Assembly (NCBI RefSeq): GCF_019455445.1
Contig: NZ_JAHWUS010000003.1
Location: 372,001-436,000, forward strand
DNA from: Pseudaquidulcibacter saccharophilus
GTDB taxonomy: Bacteria; Pseudomonadota; Alphaproteobacteria; Caulobacterales; Aquidulcibacteraceae
Reading direction: 5' to 3'
Length of the DNA: 64,000 nt
The notes under the pieces are model-generated. The model was not told the DNA's origin and did no database searches. It saw only the letters and a list, made by a program, of their open reading frames with translations. The position numbers were made by a program, and so were the translations under genes. Positions within the stretch are counted from its first letter, which is position 1; every line of letters begins with the position of its first letter. Shown in pieces: positions 44,006 through 53,292 of this stretch.

Positions 44006-45286
44006 ATGCGTCGCGTAGTCGTGACCGGTGTCGGCCTCGTAACACCGCTTGGTGTCGGGGCTGATTTCGTCTTTAAGCAACTGATTGCTGGTAAATCTGG
44101 CTGTGGCACAATCACCCGTTTCGATGCGGGCGAACTTAATGTTCGCTATGCGTGCGAAGTTCCGCGCGTAAATGGAATCGGTGGCGGTGGTCCGGACGTT
44201 GAAGGTAGCTTTGACCCCGACCAAACCATGCCTGTCCGCGATCAAAAACGCGTGGATGATTTCATCCTTTATGGTGTTGCTGCTGCTGATGAGGCGATTA
44301 AAGATTCGGGTTGGGTCGCCGAAACTGATGAGCAAAAAGAACGTACCGGCGTATTGCTTGGTGCGGGTATTGGCGGTCTTGAGACTATTGCAAAAACCGC
44401 AATTCAGCTTGAAAACGAAGGCGCGCGCCGCATAAGCCCGTTTTTCGTTCCTTCGGCGCTTATCAACCTTATTTCTGGTCACGTTTCAATTCGTCACCAG
44501 TTTAAAGGGCCAAACCATTCTGTGGTTACGGCTTGTGCCACTGGTGCGCACGCAATTGGTGACGCAACACGCCTTATTAAATATGGCGATGCCGACGTAA
44601 TGGTTGCCGGCGGTGCCGAGGCTGCGGTTTGTAAAATCGGTGTGGTTGGCTTTGCCGCTGCGCGTGCATTATCAACTGGCTATAATGACGACCCACTTTC
44701 TGCTTCTCGTCCTTATGACAAAGACCGTGATGGCTTTGTACTTGGCGAAGGTTCTGGGGTGGTTGTTCTTGAAGAATACGAACACGCAAAAGCACGTGGT
44801 GCAAAAATCTATGGCGAAGTTGTGGGCTATGGCCTTTCTGGCGATGCCTATCACATTACTGCCCCTGCCGAAAGCGGTGAGGGTGGTTATCGCGCGATGC
44901 GTGCGGCGCTAAAAGATGCCAATCTTGCGCCACAGGATATTCAATATGTCAATTCGCACGGCACTTCGACCCCATTGGGTGATGAGATTGAACTCCGCGC
45001 GATTGAGCGTTTGTTTGGCGAATATTGTGACGGTTTGACCGTTTCTTCGACCAAATCGGCAATTGGGCATTTGCTTGGTGCTGCGGGGGCAGTGGAGGCG
45101 ATATTTACCTTGCTTGCGATGCAAAATTCTATTGCGCCGCCAACTTTGAACCTTGAAAATCCTAGTGTGGACACAAAGATTGATTTGGTTCCAAAAGTGG
45201 CAAAACCAATGGAAATAAAGGCTGCTATGTCGAACTCGTTCGGCTTTGGCGGCACAAACGCGGCTTTGGTATTCGCAAAAGTGTAA
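44006..45286 (+). CDS. fabF: 3-oxoacyl-ACP synthase II
   Basis: FabF elongates acyl-ACP by condensation with malonyl-ACP. The thiolase-fold protein of 426 residues has the nucleophile C177 in VVTACATGAH, the decarboxylating histidines in NSHGTSTPLGD and KSAIGHLLGAAGA, and the GFGGTNAALVF ending. Its stop is one base before the mltG ATG, so the two are probably translationally linked. Confidence 0.97.
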   Translation: MRRVVVTGVGLVTPLGVGADFVFKQLIAGKSGCGTITRFDAGELNVRYACEVPRVNGIGGGGPDVEGSFDPDQTMPVRDQKRVDDFILYGVAAADEAIKDSGWVAETDEQKERTGVLLGAGIGGLETIAKTAIQLENEGARRISPFFVPSALINLISGHVSIRHQFKGPNHSVVTACATGAHAIGDATRLIKYGDADVMVAGGAEAAVCKIGVVGFAAARALSTGYNDDPLSASRPYDKDRDGFVLGEGSGVVVLEEYEHAKARGAKIYGEVVGYGLSGDAYHITAPAESGEGGYRAMRAALKDANLAPQDIQYVNSHGTSTPLGDEIELRAIERLFGEYCDGLTVSSTKSAIGHLLGAAGAVEAIFTLLAMQNSIAPPTLNLENPSVDTKIDLVPKVAKPMEIKAAMSNSFGFGGTNAALVFAKV

Positions 45287-45287
45287 G

Positions 45288-46364
45288 ATGGCAGACGCTG
45301 CGAAAGATTTTCGTAAAAAGCAAAAACAAAAAAAACAGAGCCTTGTAAAAGGTGCCGAGCGCGTGGGGATTTATGCCGCAATCGCGCTTGGCGTTTTGTC
45401 TGTTTTATTATTGATTTTCATATTCTTTGCCCCGGGGCCAAAGGCGCATGAGGGCAATAAAACCGTTTTCATTATCGATAGCGGTGAAGGGGCTGGCAAA
45501 ATTGCCGACAACCTTGGCAAGGCGCATCTTGTGCGGGTTCCTTTTGTTTTCAAAACATTTGCGGTTTTAACCAATTCGGGCAAAAAATTTATCCCTGGTG
45601 AATTTGAAATTCCATCGGGTGCAACCCCATTAAAAGTATTGAATATTCTTGCCAATGGCGATGCTTTAAAACGCAAAATCACCATCCCAGAAGGCTGGAC
45701 GGTGAATATGGCGTATAAACGAATTGCCGAAAATCAGGTTTTGACTGGTGATTTACCGATTATCCCAAAAGAGGGATATATGGCGCCCGATACATATCCG
45801 GTTAAACGTGGTGAAACCCGCGCCATGATTATTCAGCAAATGGTTGATCGCCAAAATAAAATTCTTGATGATTTATGGCTTGAACGTTCGGCTAATTTGC
45901 CAATCCGTTCAAAGGAAGAGGCTTTGGTCCTTGCGTCAATCGTTGAAAAAGAAACCGGCATCGCGAGTGAACGCCCACAGATTGCCGCCGTTTTCCTTAA
46001 CCGCTTGCGCCAAGGGATGAAACTTCAATCCGATCCAACAATTATTTATGGTATTACCAAAGGGTTGCCTTTGGGGCGTAAAATCCTAAAGAGTGAGATT
46101 ACGCAAAATACCCCTTGGAACACTTATGTTATCCAAGGTTTGCCGCCAACCCCGATTTGCAACCCCGGTAAAGACGCCATCAAGGCGGTTTTAAATCCAC
46201 CGCAGTCAAAAAATCTGTTCTTTGTTGCCGATGGTTCTGGCGGGCATGTTTTTGCCGCAACCTATGAAGAGCATACAAAGAATGTTGAAAAATGGCGGCA
46301 AATTCGGGCGCAAAAAGAATCAATGGAAGCAATTGCCGACCCCAATCTTGCGGGCGGTAAATAA
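45288..46364 (+). CDS. mltG: Endolytic murein transglycosylase MltG
   Basis: MltG cuts nascent peptidoglycan glycan strands and acts as a terminator of glycan polymerisation. From the ATG at 45288 the product is 358 residues with one N-terminal transmembrane helix (IYAAIALGVLSVLLLIFIF) and a YceG-type domain. The catalytic Glu is in VLASIVEKETGIASERP; QSDPTIIYGI and YVIQGLPPTPICNPG are also diagnostic. I reject a reading from 45246 because it overlaps fabF. It is followed directly by gmk. Confidence 0.94.
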   Translation: MADAAKDFRKKQKQKKQSLVKGAERVGIYAAIALGVLSVLLLIFIFFAPGPKAHEGNKTVFIIDSGEGAGKIADNLGKAHLVRVPFVFKTFAVLTNSGKKFIPGEFEIPSGATPLKVLNILANGDALKRKITIPEGWTVNMAYKRIAENQVLTGDLPIIPKEGYMAPDTYPVKRGETRAMIIQQMVDRQNKILDDLWLERSANLPIRSKEEALVLASIVEKETGIASERPQIAAVFLNRLRQGMKLQSDPTIIYGITKGLPLGRKILKSEITQNTPWNTYVIQGLPPTPICNPGKDAIKAVLNPPQSKNLFFVADGSGGHVFAATYEEHTKNVEKWRQIRAQKESMEAIADPNLAGGK

Positions 46365-47009
46365 ATGGAAAATGGGACAATGGTAAAAAGACGCGGATTA
46401 ATGTTGGTGCTTTCTAGCCCTTCTGGCACTGGTAAAACCACGCTGTCGCGTCGCCTTGTGGCCGAGGATGATGATTTGTCGTTGTCGGTTTCATGCACCA
46501 CTCGTAGCCCACGCGTGGGTGAGGGGGATGGTGAACATTACCATTTCATTTCCAAGGACGAATTCCGTGAAATCCGCGCCAAAGACGGCTTTTTAGAATG
46601 GGCCGAGGTGCACGATAATTATTACGGTTCACCCAAAGAGCCGATTATGAAGGCGCTTGAATCAGGTCGCGATATTATTTTTGATATTGATTGGCAGGGT
46701 GCGCAGCAATTGGAAAAAAATGCGCCAAAAGATGTGGTTTCTGTTTTCATTTTGCCGCCATCAATGAACGAACTTAGACGCCGTCTTACCGACCGTGCGC
46801 AAGACAGCCTTGAGACCATCAAAAAGCGTATGAACAACGCATATGGCGAAATTGCCCGTGCCGAGACTTATGATTATATCCTTGTGAATGATGATCTTGA
46901 TGCAACTTATGAAAAGCTAAAAGATATTATCAAGGCCGAACGCCTATCCCGCTACCGCCAACCGTGGGTGCATAGCTTTGTGCAACAGCTTTTAAGTGAA
47001 GATACGTAA
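46365..47009 (+). CDS. gmk: Guanylate kinase
   Basis: Gmk phosphorylates GMP to GDP. The 214-residue product has the P-loop SSPSGTGKTTLSRRL (17-31), the GMP-binding SCTTRSPRVGEGDGEHYHF and DIDWQGAQQL. The ATG at 46365 abuts the mltG stop; the in-frame ATG at 46380 is a possible alternative start. In related genomes a yicC gene often lies between mltG and gmk; here it is missing. Repeat copy C follows. Confidence 0.96.
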   Translation: MENGTMVKRRGLMLVLSSPSGTGKTTLSRRLVAEDDDLSLSVSCTTRSPRVGEGDGEHYHFISKDEFREIRAKDGFLEWAEVHDNYYGSPKEPIMKALESGRDIIFDIDWQGAQQLEKNAPKDVVSVFILPPSMNELRRRLTDRAQDSLETIKKRMNNAYGEIARAETYDYILVNDDLDATYEKLKDIIKAERLSRYRQPWVHSFVQQLLSEDT

Positions 47010-47011
47010 GC

Positions 47012-47120
47012 ATAAGTCGCCTCGCTCGCTTCGCTCACTTGGCTACTTGGAATAATTGGGCGACTTAGAAAAAAATAGAAAATTAAAATCGAAAAACGCG
47101 GTTTTTAAATTTAATTGGCA
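47012..47120 (+). repeat. Composite palindromic repeat, copy C (diverged)
   Basis: AAGTCGCC (47012-47019) pairs with GGCGACTT near 47059-47066 around CTCGCTCGCTTCGCTCACTTGG, split over positions 47019-47041. It is followed by an AT-rich part with AAAATCGAAAAACGCGG (about 47086-47102), matching the core of copies A and B with substitutions. Same order and orientation as copy A. Confidence 0.65.
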
Positions 47121-47207
47121 TTTATTAATCTTAAAACTTCCAATTGAAATTATTCAAATAAAGTATATGTTACCCATAGGTTTGGGCATATATTTTAAGA
47201 AAAATAT

Positions 47208-47555
47208 TTGAGGAAGATTTATTTATTCTTTTTGGTATTTTTGATAATCCCGTCGCCGATATTGGCGCATCCGGGCGGTCTTGATGCGCATGGTTGCCAT
47301 TTAAACCATAAAACCGGTGAATATCATTGCCACCGCCCACAAGGTCTATTTACTACTGGTAAACTCCGTAAAAAGGGTGAAAAAGGTCTAAATTATTATA
47401 AAGATTTCCAAAACGGTGATGGGTTAAGGTTTACGCCAAAAATTTCTGGTTCGGACGGTGAATGCTCATGTGTCAAAAAACGCGTTTGCATTGGTCCACG
47501 TGGCGGGCATTATTGCATTAATGGCAGTGGCAATAAACGCTATTTAAAACATTAA
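47208..47555 (+). CDS. Exported YHYH-type protein with a GPRGG C-terminal motif
   Basis: The 115-residue product starts at a TTG with weak SD and has a signal peptide (RKIYLFFLVFLIIPSPILA). The YHYH-type His motif DAHGCHLNHKTGEYHCHRP follows, which often binds metal. The C-terminal part, CIGPRGGHYCINGSGNKRYL, resembles the short basic GPRGG.Y.I....K.Y repeat seen in PBCV-type basic adaptor and phage head proteins. The Cys residues (GECSCVKKRVC) may form disulfides. The combination is unusual and the function unknown. Confidence 0.7.
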   Translation: MRKIYLFFLVFLIIPSPILAHPGGLDAHGCHLNHKTGEYHCHRPQGLFTTGKLRKKGEKGLNYYKDFQNGDGLRFTPKISGSDGECSCVKKRVCIGPRGGHYCINGSGNKRYLKH

Positions 47556-47556
47556 A

Positions 47557-47625
47557 AGTGGGTTATGCCCACTCCGTAAGCTTCGCTGCCACCTCCCCCG
47601 TTTCACAGGGGATGAGAAGCGCACT
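47557..47625. repeat. Palindromic intergenic repeat block (family 2, copy 2)
   Basis: AGTGGG-TTATG-CCCACT (47557-47573) is a perfect 6-bp stem, and CCCCCGTTTCACAGGGG (about 47595-47611) is another. The GCCACCTC, CCCCCGT and ACAGGGGAT segments match the block at 4250-4405. It lies between the convergent YHYH gene and rsmA and may end both transcripts. Confidence 0.55.
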
Positions 47626-48459
47626 CTAATTCTTCTTAACCGCCTCACAAAGCGCATAGAACCCCTCTGGGCTTAGTTGTTCGGGGCGAAGGGTTGGTTT
47701 TACCCCTGCGGCTTCACAAAGCGCCTCGGCATCGCCCAATGGCGCCAATGATGACCGCAGCATTTTACGGCGCTGGGAAAAGGCGGCTTGGGTAACTTTG
47801 CCCAAGGTTTCCAAATCATCATAACGATTTTTCTTTTTGGGCGTAATAACCGCAACCGCGCTTTCGACCTTTGGCGGCGGGCTAAAGGCAAGGCGGGGGA
47901 CGTGCATCCCAACATGTGCATGGCAAACCGCCTGTGTCAGGATTGCAAGGCGACCATAATGATTATCACCGGTTTGGGCGCAAATGCGTTTGGCAACTTC
48001 CATTTGGAACATTAATGCCATTTCCCAATCTTTTTCTTCGCCTGTTACCCAATTAAGGAATAATTGCGTGCCAACATTATATGGAAGATTGGCAATAATT
48101 TTCGCCGATTTGCATTCAATGCCATTGTCGCGCAAATATTGCGCAGGGAATATTTTTAGTGCGTCACCCGAAATCACCTCAAGCCGCCCCAAATCATCGC
48201 TAAAATAGGTTTTTAAATGCTCCACAAAGCGTTCGTCTTTTTCAATGGCAATGATTTTTTTTGCTTTGGTATTTAATAATGCTTGGGTAAGTCCACCGGG
48301 CCCAGGGCCAATTTCAAAAATCACGTCATCGTCATCAATTTGCAAAAGCCCCGCAATTTTTGACGTAAGATTAATATCCAATAGGAAATGTTGCCCCAAG
48401 GATTTTTTGGCGAATAATTCATTTTCGCGTATATATTCACCTAGTTTTGGGCGGCTCAT
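47626..48459 (-). CDS. rsmA: 16S rRNA (adenine1518-N6/adenine1519-N6)-dimethyltransferase
   Basis: RsmA (KsgA) dimethylates the two adenines of the 3' hairpin of 16S rRNA. The 277-residue product has KKSLGQHFLLD at the start, the SAM-binding VIFEIGPGPGGLTQALL (about 44-60) and the catalytic motif IIANLPYNVGTQ. It overlaps pdxA by 4 bp (the RsmA start within the PdxA end), in the common pdxA-rsmA order. Confidence 0.96.
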   Translation of the reverse strand: MSRPKLGEYIRENELFAKKSLGQHFLLDINLTSKIAGLLQIDDDDVIFEIGPGPGGLTQALLNTKAKKIIAIEKDERFVEHLKTYFSDDLGRLEVISGDALKIFPAQYLRDNGIECKSAKIIANLPYNVGTQLFLNWVTGEEKDWEMALMFQMEVAKRICAQTGDNHYGRLAILTQAVCHAHVGMHVPRLAFSPPPKVESAVAVITPKKKNRYDDLETLGKVTQAAFSQRRKMLRSSLAPLGDAEALCEAAGVKPTLRPEQLSPEGFYALCEAVKKN

Positions 48460-49478
48460 GCAATTTGCTTTCTGTTGGTGGCGATTGCGTTCGCCATTTT
48501 TAACGCGTTTTCAAAGCTGTCGTAGCGCGCAATATTCTTTCCTGCAATCCCAAAGCCTGTGCCATGATCGGGCGAGGTGCGGATGATGGGTAAATTAAGG
48601 CTGGTATTTACGCCACCATGAAAATCAAGCGCTTTTACAGGTATCAAACCCTGATCATGATACATCGCCAGATAAATATCATATTGCGTACGGTTAAAAT
48701 CGGCAAAGGCGGTATCGGCGGGCAGGGCATCGGTAATATCAACACCTTCGGCGCGCAATTGATTGGCGGCGGGGTTTATGATTTCAACTTCTTCGCGCCC
48801 AATTGCCCCATCTTCGCCCGCATGTGGGTTAAGGCCCAAAAGCGCGATCTTTGGTGCTTTAATCCCAAAATCATCCTTCATTGATTGGTTTAATGCGTGG
48901 GCGAGGGTGATGATTTTATCTTTGGTAATAAGTTCAGGAACTTTAAAAATTGGGTCATGAATTGTTACAAGTGCGACCCGCAAACCATCAACCGAAAGCA
49001 TCATGATGGCTTCATGGTTTTTAATATAATGCTCGCTACATAAATGGGAAATATATTCGGTGTGACCAGGGAATTTAAACCCCTCCGCATATAAAACCGA
49101 TTTGGCAATTGGCAAAGTTACAATGCCCGATACCTCACCAGAAATCGCCATTTCAGTGGCTTTTTTTATGGAGTTTATGATTATTTCGGCATTGTCTGAA
49201 TTGGGTTTACCGGCGTCAAAATCAGAAACCACCCCATCAATATCCAAAATCGGCAGGGCGCGAGTAAAGGTTTCGTGTGCCTGATTGGGGTTTGAAATAT
49301 TGGCAATATTTATCTCAAGCCCAAGTCTTTGTGCCGTTTGCACAAAAATTTCTTTTTTGCCAATAATGAAAAACGCTGGCAAATATTGCCGCCGTTCAAG
49401 CCATGCTTTTAGGGCGATTTCAATGCCAACCCCTGATGGGTCGCCCATTGAAACCGCAAAAAGCATTGTTTCAGGCAT
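48456..49478 (-). CDS. pdxA: 4-hydroxythreonine-4-phosphate dehydrogenase
   Basis: PdxA oxidises 4-phosphohydroxy-L-threonine in the DXP-dependent vitamin B6 pathway. The 340-residue product starts LFAVSMGDPSGVGIEI, has KFPGHTEYISHLC with the metal His, LLGLNPHAGEDGAIGREE and AMYHDQGLIPVKALDF. It lies between surA and rsmA, 4 bp after the surA stop. PLP is needed by HemA and GlyA among others. Confidence 0.96.
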   Translation of the reverse strand: MPETMLFAVSMGDPSGVGIEIALKAWLERRQYLPAFFIIGKKEIFVQTAQRLGLEINIANISNPNQAHETFTRALPILDIDGVVSDFDAGKPNSDNAEIIINSIKKATEMAISGEVSGIVTLPIAKSVLYAEGFKFPGHTEYISHLCSEHYIKNHEAIMMLSVDGLRVALVTIHDPIFKVPELITKDKIITLAHALNQSMKDDFGIKAPKIALLGLNPHAGEDGAIGREEVEIINPAANQLRAEGVDITDALPADTAFADFNRTQYDIYLAMYHDQGLIPVKALDFHGGVNTSLNLPIIRTSPDHGTGFGIAGKNIARYDSFENALKMANAIATNRKQIA

Positions 49479-49482
49479 ATGA

Positions 49483-50748
49483 TTACCTTGTTACGATTGC
49501 CGCTTCACGGCGAAGGTCACGCAAATAACGGCGTGCAATCAGGCTTAATTCCTGATCAAACATAGAATCTTCTAGCTGTTGCGCGGTTGGAATATCTTCA
49601 CCTGTAACTTCACGGTTACAAACTACAAGTGCCTCGGTGTTTGCGCCGCTTTGAATGCTATTTGAAACTTTACCTTCTGGAAGGTTCTCGACCAAGTTTT
49701 TATATTCATCGCTAAGGTCATTAAGTGCAACCTTGCCCAATTCATTTACGGTAACACCGTTTTTATCAGCAAGTTTTTTAAGGCTATCACAGCCTTTGAA
49801 TTGATTTCTTACATCATCAATAGCTTTGGCGCCTTTTTTATTGTTTTCGGCAACCACGAGTTGGCGCAAATCAAGATTTAGGCTTACGTTACCGCCACTA
49901 CGTTTGTTGCGAACCGCAACAATCATATAACCACCTTGAACCGGAATTGGATCAGAAACTTGACCAACTGGGATGGTATCAACAATTTTGGCAACTTCGG
50001 GACGAAGCTCACCTTGAACAACCCAACCCAAATCACCACCAGTAGCAGCAGAAGGGGAGAATGAGAATTGCTGTGCCACACGGCCAAAACTTGCACCATT
50101 ACGGATTTGTTCAACCAATGTGTTGGAACCAAGGCGCGCGCGCTCATCCTCATCTGGGCTTGCAACTTCGATAAAGATTTCAGAAACCTGATATTGCGGC
50201 TTATATGCCGATGCTTGAATACGCGCCAATGCGTCATCAAGTTGTTCTTTAGTGATTTTTACACGTGAAGAATAACGACCAGAAACAATACGTTGCCACA
50301 AAACTTCGGCGCGGGTTTTATCGCGGTAGCTTTGGATTGAAATGCCAGCCTGTCTAAGTTCATTGAAGAATTGGTCAAGCGTTGCGCCATTTTGCTTTGC
50401 CTGATTGGTAAGGATACGATCAACCTCGGCATCAGACATTGTAAGTTTATATTTTTTTGCCTCTTGGATTTGCAATTTTTCATTTATCAAAGAGTTAAGC
50501 GCCTGCTGTGATGCGGCAATAATGGCATCCTGTGAAGGACTAGCAACACCAGCAGTAATAAGAATAAAACGTGTTCTTTGGCGCAAATCAAAACTTGTAA
50601 TCGGTTCGTCATTGACGATTGCGGCAACACCTTCATTAAGGGTTACATCTTGGGCATAGGCGTTTTTAAAGGAAACATTTGCAAAGCCAGCAATCAGAAT
50701 TGCGGCAAGTACACCTTTAAAAATGGTTTTGTTTAAATTCTGCTTCAT
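49483..50748 (-). CDS. surA: Periplasmic chaperone/peptidyl-prolyl isomerase SurA-type
   Basis: SurA assists folding of outer-membrane proteins such as LptD. From the ATG at 50748 (GGAAG upstream) the product is 421 residues. A signal peptide (KTIFKGVLAAILIAGFANVS region) leads to the SurA N domain (EGVAAIVNDEPITSFDLRQR, LINEKLQIQEAKKY), a parvulin domain (QVSEIFIEV...FGRVAQQFSFSPSAATGGDLGWV) and a C-terminal segment. Two-thirds of the sequence is standard SurA; the second parvulin domain is less evident. It sits beside lptD. Confidence 0.93.
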   Translation of the reverse strand: MKQNLNKTIFKGVLAAILIAGFANVSFKNAYAQDVTLNEGVAAIVNDEPITSFDLRQRTRFILITAGVASPSQDAIIAASQQALNSLINEKLQIQEAKKYKLTMSDAEVDRILTNQAKQNGATLDQFFNELRQAGISIQSYRDKTRAEVLWQRIVSGRYSSRVKITKEQLDDALARIQASAYKPQYQVSEIFIEVASPDEDERARLGSNTLVEQIRNGASFGRVAQQFSFSPSAATGGDLGWVVQGELRPEVAKIVDTIPVGQVSDPIPVQGGYMIVAVRNKRSGGNVSLNLDLRQLVVAENNKKGAKAIDDVRNQFKGCDSLKKLADKNGVTVNELGKVALNDLSDEYKNLVENLPEGKVSNSIQSGANTEALVVCNREVTGEDIPTAQQLEDSMFDQELSLIARRYLRDLRREAAIVTR

Positions 50749-50834
50749 TTTTTCTTCCAAATCCGCCTATTAATAGTGCGCAATTGCCTATGCTTCAACT
50801 AGCTTTAACTGGCAATTGCTGATTTTTAATTTAA

Positions 50835-53204
50835 TCATTCAAATGGGTCGTCATCAATTACACCAAGTGTCTTGAACGCAATCTGAATTTTAAAGTTTTT
50901 AGATGGGGTCACAAAACGATTTGTTGTATTGATTTCTTCATAATAAATGCGGATATCAGTACATGCATCACCAAAAGAAACCCCAAAACGTGATTTCAGA
51001 TTAGTGTCAGTTTTGAAATCGTGCCAATTATCGGCAAATAATGTATAATCACCCAATTTATATTGCGCGCTGGTTATAAGTTCGCGGTTTGCGGTAGTAG
51101 CCGAATATTTCTGCGGTAATTCGTGATAGCGGGTTTGCACACTTAGATTCTTATAATTTATATTCGCCGATACTTCGGTGCGAATTAATTCACCTGTGTC
51201 GCCATCAATGCGCACATTCCCGCTTAGGGTCAGGAATTTTTTGAAATCTATTTCAAGATTTGAAACATAATCCCCATTTTTTGAATCGAGATTGCTTAAT
51301 GGGTTATATAATGGGTTATTTTTATTGCGATATTGTTTGCCAACAAACCAGTTGATTGAATTATTACTATTATCATAAACCGCAAGGTTCATGCCCAATG
51401 TGGCGCTTGCCCCACTGTCGTAAATATCATTAATTGCCGACACATCATTATAGAAATACGATGAATACGAATTTTCGTAATTATATGCGTCTTCAATAAC
51501 TACTTGATCACTTTTATCGTTGGTGGTGGCAATTCTTAAGTTTAATTTTGGCTCAAGAATGATTTTGTAATTTTGGGTATAGCGTTGTAATGGGATGCTA
51601 AAATCAGTGGCAACATTAGCGTTAAAACGGCTGAAATTGCTGGTTCCGACATCGTTTCCTGATGCATCACGGAAGTGATTATAATAGAAATAGTCGCCTT
51701 TGATTTCTGCGCTTGGCTTTAATAAAAAGCCATTGCCAATAATTTTTTGCCCACGCCAATTTACTGACGAAGAGAAGCGACCACTATCTAGTTTATCATC
51801 ATTGCGCGCTAGATAGACGCCACTAGTATTTGCGCCAATTGTTCCATTAAGGAAATCGGTTTGCCAGACTTTATGAAGTTCCATATCTGGCAGTACTTTG
51901 GGTGTATTTTTACGATATGCAAAACCTTGAAGATTTTGGAAGCCAATCCCCATAACGCGGGCATAGAAATCGCTTTCTTTACCTTCAAGATATAGCTGAT
52001 TGATAAGGCTGTTACTTGTAATGCGAACTGGGCCGCGCACCGTCCCTTGGCCACGGATTGAATAGCGGGCAAGATATAAGTCATCTGATGCGTTTTCTAC
52101 ACCAAAACCCCAATCCCAAGTGTCATTAATATTGAATTTTCCATCGGCAAAAATATGACCGCGCCAATCGGTATTGCCAAATTTATAGCCTTCGCGCGCG
52201 AAGAATTTTTCATTAGTAACGGAACCAGCAATATGAAGGTCGCCAGAATAAAATTTACGGCGGTAATCACCAAATACGATTGGGTTAACATATTGCGATA
52301 TTTGCGGAGAAATTGTTATATCCGAATAATCATCAATCACGTAAAGATATGGTTGTTCAATATTGTAACCAAGACGTGAAGAGCGACCAGGCTTTGATTG
52401 CAATAAACCTGATTGGCGCCCAGCGGTCGGGTCACCGTGCTTGAAATAGGGCGTGTAGAAAACCGGAACGCCTTTAACTTCAAACACCACGTCTTGATAA
52501 GAAATTTCTTTCTTTTGCGTGTCTTGAATTGCTTTACGTGCGCGAATATTCCAGGTTGGTTCAGGCTTTGCCGCACATACAGGGCAGGCGGTATATTTAA
52601 CCCGTGACAATGAGTTCCGACCGCCATCTTCTTTAACTGCGGTTGTTGCCGCAACGACACCATTATTAGGGAAGCGGGCGGCAAAATTATTTACCAAACC
52701 ACTATTTAGTTGATCGTCAACGGTTACTTCGTCTGCAAAGCTAACTGTTCCATCGGCTTCGATAATTGTCACGTTTCCAACTGCGGTAACTATGCCCGTA
52801 TCGCGATTATAAACCAGTTTATCTGATAATAGACGTCTACCTTTGTTTCTTGCCTCAACATTGCCAATGGCGATAATTTCGTTTTGTGTATCGCCTGATA
52901 CAACCTCATCGGCAACCAATAAAACCCTATCATCAAGGTTTGATGTCGTATTAGGTTGATTGGCATGGGTCGTTGCAATTGGCGTATTATTAGCTGGCTT
53001 TGGGCTTGTTTGTTGCGCGCTTTGTGAAAAGCTTATTCCGCCATTTTGCCCAACATCCTGATCCTGTATGAAAAAATGAATTCGATTACGAATTGCATCA
53101 TTGGCATTATAATTTTCATATGCCCGTGCTTGTCCTGCGCTTGCTAGGACGGCAAACGAAGCAATAATAAATGCAGGCTGTGAATGATGATAATCAAATT
53201 TCAT
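50835..53204 (-). CDS. lptD: LPS-assembly protein LptD
   Basis: LptD is the outer-membrane barrel that inserts LPS into the outer leaflet. The 789-residue product has a signal peptide (AFIIASFAVLASAGQARA), an OstA/LptA-like N-terminal domain (DRVLLVADEVVSGDTQNEI, GNVEARNKGRRLLSDKLVY) and a long beta-rich barrel with the conserved CPVCAAKPEPTWNIRARK stretch and GVPVFYTPYFKHGDPT. The C-terminus has GDACTDIRIYYEE. The position between lptG and surA is the usual alphaproteobacterial order. Confidence 0.96.
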   Translation of the reverse strand: MKFDYHHSQPAFIIASFAVLASAGQARAYENYNANDAIRNRIHFFIQDQDVGQNGGISFSQSAQQTSPKPANNTPIATTHANQPNTTSNLDDRVLLVADEVVSGDTQNEIIAIGNVEARNKGRRLLSDKLVYNRDTGIVTAVGNVTIIEADGTVSFADEVTVDDQLNSGLVNNFAARFPNNGVVAATTAVKEDGGRNSLSRVKYTACPVCAAKPEPTWNIRARKAIQDTQKKEISYQDVVFEVKGVPVFYTPYFKHGDPTAGRQSGLLQSKPGRSSRLGYNIEQPYLYVIDDYSDITISPQISQYVNPIVFGDYRRKFYSGDLHIAGSVTNEKFFAREGYKFGNTDWRGHIFADGKFNINDTWDWGFGVENASDDLYLARYSIRGQGTVRGPVRITSNSLINQLYLEGKESDFYARVMGIGFQNLQGFAYRKNTPKVLPDMELHKVWQTDFLNGTIGANTSGVYLARNDDKLDSGRFSSSVNWRGQKIIGNGFLLKPSAEIKGDYFYYNHFRDASGNDVGTSNFSRFNANVATDFSIPLQRYTQNYKIILEPKLNLRIATTNDKSDQVVIEDAYNYENSYSSYFYNDVSAINDIYDSGASATLGMNLAVYDNSNNSINWFVGKQYRNKNNPLYNPLSNLDSKNGDYVSNLEIDFKKFLTLSGNVRIDGDTGELIRTEVSANINYKNLSVQTRYHELPQKYSATTANRELITSAQYKLGDYTLFADNWHDFKTDTNLKSRFGVSFGDACTDIRIYYEEINTTNRFVTPSKNFKIQIAFKTLGVIDDDPFE

Positions 53205-53292
53205 AACAGAATCGATTGACCGCCTATTTTTCTAAATAATGTTTTGGATTTTTTGTTCAATAATGTCAAAGCCTATTGTCGGAATATTAAAA

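Noticed and set aside
45246-45288. A longer MltG reading starting within fabF.
   Set aside because: It overlaps the fabF end by about 40 bp and has no ribosome-binding site; the ATG at 45288 gives the usual N-terminus.
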